Origin: Epilithonimonas vandammei
Lineage (GTDB): Bacteria > Bacteroidota > Bacteroidia > Flavobacteriales > Weeksellaceae
Length of the DNA stretch: 64,000 bases
Reading direction: 5' to 3'
Assembly (NCBI RefSeq): GCF_003860525.1
Contig: NZ_CP034161.1
Span: 1,984,001-2,048,000, forward strand
Position 1 is the first letter of the stretch, and every line of letters starts with the position of its first letter. Below the pieces are notes generated by a model. The model was not told where the DNA came from. It saw only the letters and a program-made list of their open reading frames with translations, and made no database searches. Made by a program: the position numbers and the translations under genes. Positions 61,650 through 64,000 of the stretch are shown here, piece by piece.

Positions 61650-62485
61650 AGTGATGATTTCAAAGTTTCAGGATTGTGAAGTCTTATGATATTTGCTCCT
61701 TTTTGTAACAACTTTTCATGTAAGTTTAATGTTTCTTTTTCAACCTCATTTGGTTGTTTTCCGAGCGGTTTGTATATAAAAGATTTTTTTGAAATTCCAG
61801 CAAGAATCGGAAATTTTCCAAATCCGATATACTCAAAATCATCAATCATTTTATATTGGTCTTCAACGGTTTTTCCGAAGCCAAATCCAGGGTCGAGAAT
61901 AATATCTTTGATTCCTTTCTGCTTTAAAAGATTTACCTTTTCTGAGAAGAATCGATTGATTGATAAAATGACATCATCAAATCTATTCTTCTTGTGCATC
62001 GATTTATAAGTCGCATTGATGTGCATCAATATATAAGGCAAACCTGTCTTTGCAACGGTGTTCAAAAGTTCAGAATCAAATTGTCCTGCCGAAATATCAT
62101 TCACGATATCAATTCCTTCATCATAACCAAACTTTACAACATCTGAATAAAATGTATCCAGAGAAATCAAACTTTCCGGAAATTCTTTTTTGATTAATGA
62201 AATCACATTTCCTATTCTTCTGACTTCTTCATCAGCTTTCAAATATTCAGCATTTGGACGGGTTGATTGTGCGCCAATGTCAATAATTGTTGCCCCGTTT
62301 TTTAATAAATTTTCAGCTTGATGCAAGGCTGATTTTTCATTATTGTATTTTCCTCCATCAGAAAAAGAATCCGGAGTCAGATTCAAGATTCCCATTAATT
62401 TTGGTTTTGATAAATCAACCAATCTGCCGTTACAATTGATTGAAAAAAACTTTGATTGATTAGAATTGGTAATAGAAAATTCCAT
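61646..62485 (-). CDS. folP: Dihydropteroate synthase
   Basis: 279 residues; MGILNLTPDSFSDGGKYN, DIGAQSTRPNAEYLKADEEVRR, SLDTFYSDV and DPGFGFGKTVEDQYKMI are the pterin- and pABA-binding motifs of the TIM barrel. It condenses DHPP with pABA, the target of sulfonamides. Four-base overlap with the downstream ClC gene, so they are co-translated. Confidence 0.96.
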   Translation of the reverse strand: MEFSITNSNQSKFFSINCNGRLVDLSKPKLMGILNLTPDSFSDGGKYNNEKSALHQAENLLKNGATIIDIGAQSTRPNAEYLKADEEVRRIGNVISLIKKEFPESLISLDTFYSDVVKFGYDEGIDIVNDISAGQFDSELLNTVAKTGLPYILMHINATYKSMHKKNRFDDVILSINRFFSEKVNLLKQKGIKDIILDPGFGFGKTVEDQYKMIDDFEYIGFGKFPILAGISKKSFIYKPLGKQPNEVEKETLNLHEKLLQKGANIIRLHNPETLKSSL

Positions 62486-62538
62486 TTGAAATTTTAATAA
62501 GAATGTAAAGTAAATTTTGTGTGAAAAATATTATTTTA

Positions 62539-63569
62539 ACCTGAGTTCGGGTTAAGCGAAGTTCAAAAATAATTGACCGTCATTTACTTTTTTCAAGTTG
62601 AGTGACGGTTTTTTTGGAAAGAAACAATAGGCTGTTAGTCCTCCCAAAATATTGATCATAAAATTATTGACGCTTCTGTGTCGGGTGTGTTCCACTTGAC
62701 AATGGTTTTTTAGTTCGTCATTAATCGTTTCAATTATGGCTCTTTTTCGGAGTAAAATCTTATCTTCCATTTTCATAATATGATTTTTCATATTTTTTCT
62801 AAGTTTAGTGAAAAGCTGTATTCCATCTGCAAAAAGCATCTCCCAAAGCGCTTTTGAAAGGTAACCTTTATCTGCAAATACTTTTCCAAAAAGTTGTTTA
62901 GTCATTTTCTTAATATGTTTTGGATTTCTGTCATCCACATTTCCTTTCGTTAAATAAAAGGATAAAAGTTCCCCTTTTTCGTTGCAAAGCAAATGCAGTT
63001 TAAACCCGTAAAACCAACCCATCGAAGATTTTCCACGTTCTGCCAAACCTTTGAAAACCTTATGATTGTGAATTCTTTGGTTACGGCAGACTTTCAATGT
63101 TGTACTATCCATAAAGCTAATTCCAGTACATTTTCCTAATCCTTTTTCTCTCAAAAATAATGCAAAGACCACAAAACTTCTTTGCTGCAATTCCACAAAC
63201 CTGTTGTAAGAAAGGCTTTTCGGGAACAAATCTTTCCAATATCCGCAAACAATTTCTTTATAGTAATGCTTGAAAGTTTTGTGTGCTCCTAAATGAAAGC
63301 CTATCATAATAGTAATAATTTCAGAATCGGACATTAAACAAGATCGATTTCTTCTTTTCTTATTATCTCCAGCCGCATTTAATTTCAAATTTTTGATTTG
63401 CAAATCAAATTCTTTACAAAAATCATCAATCTGTACAAAAATAGTTGTAATTTGGTCTTTCAAAATCATAAGTAATAATTCGTTAAATATTTGAATTTCA
63501 GAAACTTAAATATACGAATTATTACTTTTCATTGCAAATTTTATTTCATTTCTTATCCCGAACTCAGGT
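62539..63569 (-). mobile_element. IS982-family insertion sequence
   Basis: Ends ACCTGAGTTCGGG (left) and CCCGAACTCAGGT (right) are perfect inverted repeats that extend with one mismatch to about 18 bases. TATTTTA flanks both sides as a 7-base target duplication (62532-62538 and 63570-63576), or 9 bases if the ends are set one base further in. 1031 bases with one intact transposase gene. Confidence 0.93.
62552..63469 (-). CDS. IS982 family transposase
   Basis: 305 residues. N-terminal MILKDQITTIFVQIDDFCKEF, then RNRSCLMSDSEIITIMIGFH and a DDE domain: CTGISFMDSTTLKVC (first Asp), VFADKGYLSKALWEML (second Asp), and the C-terminal Glu in IIETINDELKNHCQVEHTRHRS. The stop codon lies just inside the left inverted repeat. 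Intact, so likely active. Confidence 0.95.
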   Translation of the reverse strand: MILKDQITTIFVQIDDFCKEFDLQIKNLKLNAAGDNKKRRNRSCLMSDSEIITIMIGFHLGAHKTFKHYYKEIVCGYWKDLFPKSLSYNRFVELQQRSFVVFALFLREKGLGKCTGISFMDSTTLKVCRNQRIHNHKVFKGLAERGKSSMGWFYGFKLHLLCNEKGELLSFYLTKGNVDDRNPKHIKKMTKQLFGKVFADKGYLSKALWEMLFADGIQLFTKLRKNMKNHIMKMEDKILLRKRAIIETINDELKNHCQVEHTRHRSVNNFMINILGGLTAYCFFPKKPSLNLKKVNDGQLFLNFA

Positions 63570-63573
63570 TATT

Positions 63574-64000
63574 TTAATGAGTCAAAGCGTAGACAGCGAA
63601 GCTTGCTAACCAATGATCGCCGCCATAATTGCCTTGAAAAATAATTGGTAATGAGTTTTCTATGAATTTTTCCCTTGAAATCTCAAATCGCTTTCTAATG
63701 GCATTCTTTTCCGGTAATGCATTGATAATATTTTTCATCGCCCAAGCTTTCGAAAATGATAATCCCACAAGATGAACGGTTTGATAGTCATTAACATCAC
63801 TTATGATAGGAATTTGTTCAATGTTTTCAAGACTTCTTTTTTCATAAAACTGATTTAGCCATTTTTCAAAGTCTTTCTGAGGCAAAATTCTGCTCATCAA
63901 TTCTGCAATTTCTAAACTTGGCGAAAAGAAATCACTACCGTCTGGTTCCAGATAAGCTGGTGTTTTAACATTATTCAAATAGAAAATCTTGGCTTTTGCA
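63574..64000 (-). CDS. DUF2891 family protein (5' end outside window)
   Basis: The frame is open to the right edge; the start is not in the window and an internal TTG is not accepted. The visible C-terminal half has AYLEPDGSDFFSPSLEIAELMSRILP and ends GDHWLASFAVYALTH, the C-terminus of DUF2891 proteins, of unknown function and possibly (alpha/alpha)-barrel. The stop codon TAA at 63574-63576 lies inside the target duplication of the IS982 element, which therefore leaves the protein intact. Confidence 0.82.
   Translation of the reverse strand, partial: AKAKIFYLNNVKTPAYLEPDGSDFFSPSLEIAELMSRILPQKDFEKWLNQFYEKRSLENIEQIPIISDVNDYQTVHLVGLSFSKAWAMKNIINALPEKNAIRKRFEISREKFIENSLPIIFQGNYGGDHWLASFAVYALTH

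Overview
The window is a chromosomal segment from a low-GC member of the Bacteroidota, most likely a Weeksellaceae/Chryseobacterium-type flavobacterium (inference; no rRNA gene is present to fix the genus). Pointers are secreted proteins with C-terminal type IX secretion (T9SS) sorting tails, a GLPGLI protein, an ECF sigma/anti-sigma/DUF4097 operon, a YtxJ bacillithiol-type protein, promoters of the TTTG/TAnnTTTG kind, and the scarcity of Shine-Dalgarno-like leaders. No rRNA, tRNA or CRISPR array was seen.

Layout. 1-6.7 kb (+): 3' end of a methyltransferase, typA, purU, a GHL10-type lipoprotein and a Tat-signalled HisC-like aminotransferase. 6.7-12.8 kb: AraC regulator, a small secreted-protein gene broken by an in-frame stop, poxB-like pyruvate oxidase, a glycosyltransferase and a THUMP-type rRNA methyltransferase. 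12.9-16.4 kb (+): methyltransferase, ZIP transporter, ytxJ, Crp/Fnr regulator, thermonuclease, GNAT. 16.4-19.2 kb (-): DUF6952, thioredoxin, peroxiredoxin and an aspartate-type aminotransferase. 19.5-25.3 kb: wreck of a T9SS gene, rsmG, a lipoprotein, an AddB-like nuclease and a T9SS protein. 25.4-28.7 kb: glutaryl-CoA dehydrogenase, then a type II restriction-modification pair in which the endonuclease is intact but the C5 methyltransferase gene is cut by an in-frame TAA between motif VIII and the target-recognition region.

28.8-46.9 kb is almost wholly on the minus strand: AsmA-like protein; a sigma-factor operon (ECF sigma, HEAT-repeat anti-sigma, two DUF4097 proteins, a barstar-like protein, a GDSL hydrolase); a GLPGLI protein; a two-gene cassette of a 1546-residue protein joining a DUF559/Vsr-like nuclease fold to a RecQ helicase plus a tail-anchored coiled-coil partner; then purL. 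46.9-48.0 kb is a REP/RAYT unit with an IS200-like transposase between two four-hairpin repeats, one carrying a (ACT)15 microsatellite. 48.0-55.4 kb: purB, AraC regulator plus iron alcohol dehydrogenase, apaG, exonuclease, glycosyltransferase, lipid A-type acyltransferase and a secreted thioredoxin. 55.4-57.1 kb is an IS1182-family element whose presumed ends are terminator-like hairpins. 57.1-62.5 kb: rplI, rpsR, rpsF, a T9SS adhesin-like protein, ClC channel and folP. An intact IS982 element with a target duplication sits at the end of a DUF2891 gene that runs off the window.

Most of the window is housekeeping backbone (purine synthesis, folate, translation, envelope). The accessory content is concentrated in the broken R-M pair, the nuclease-helicase cassette, the RAYT unit and two insertion sequences. 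The nuclease-helicase/coiled-coil pair is the best candidate for an undescribed (probably anti-phage) system; this is inference from domain content and position only.
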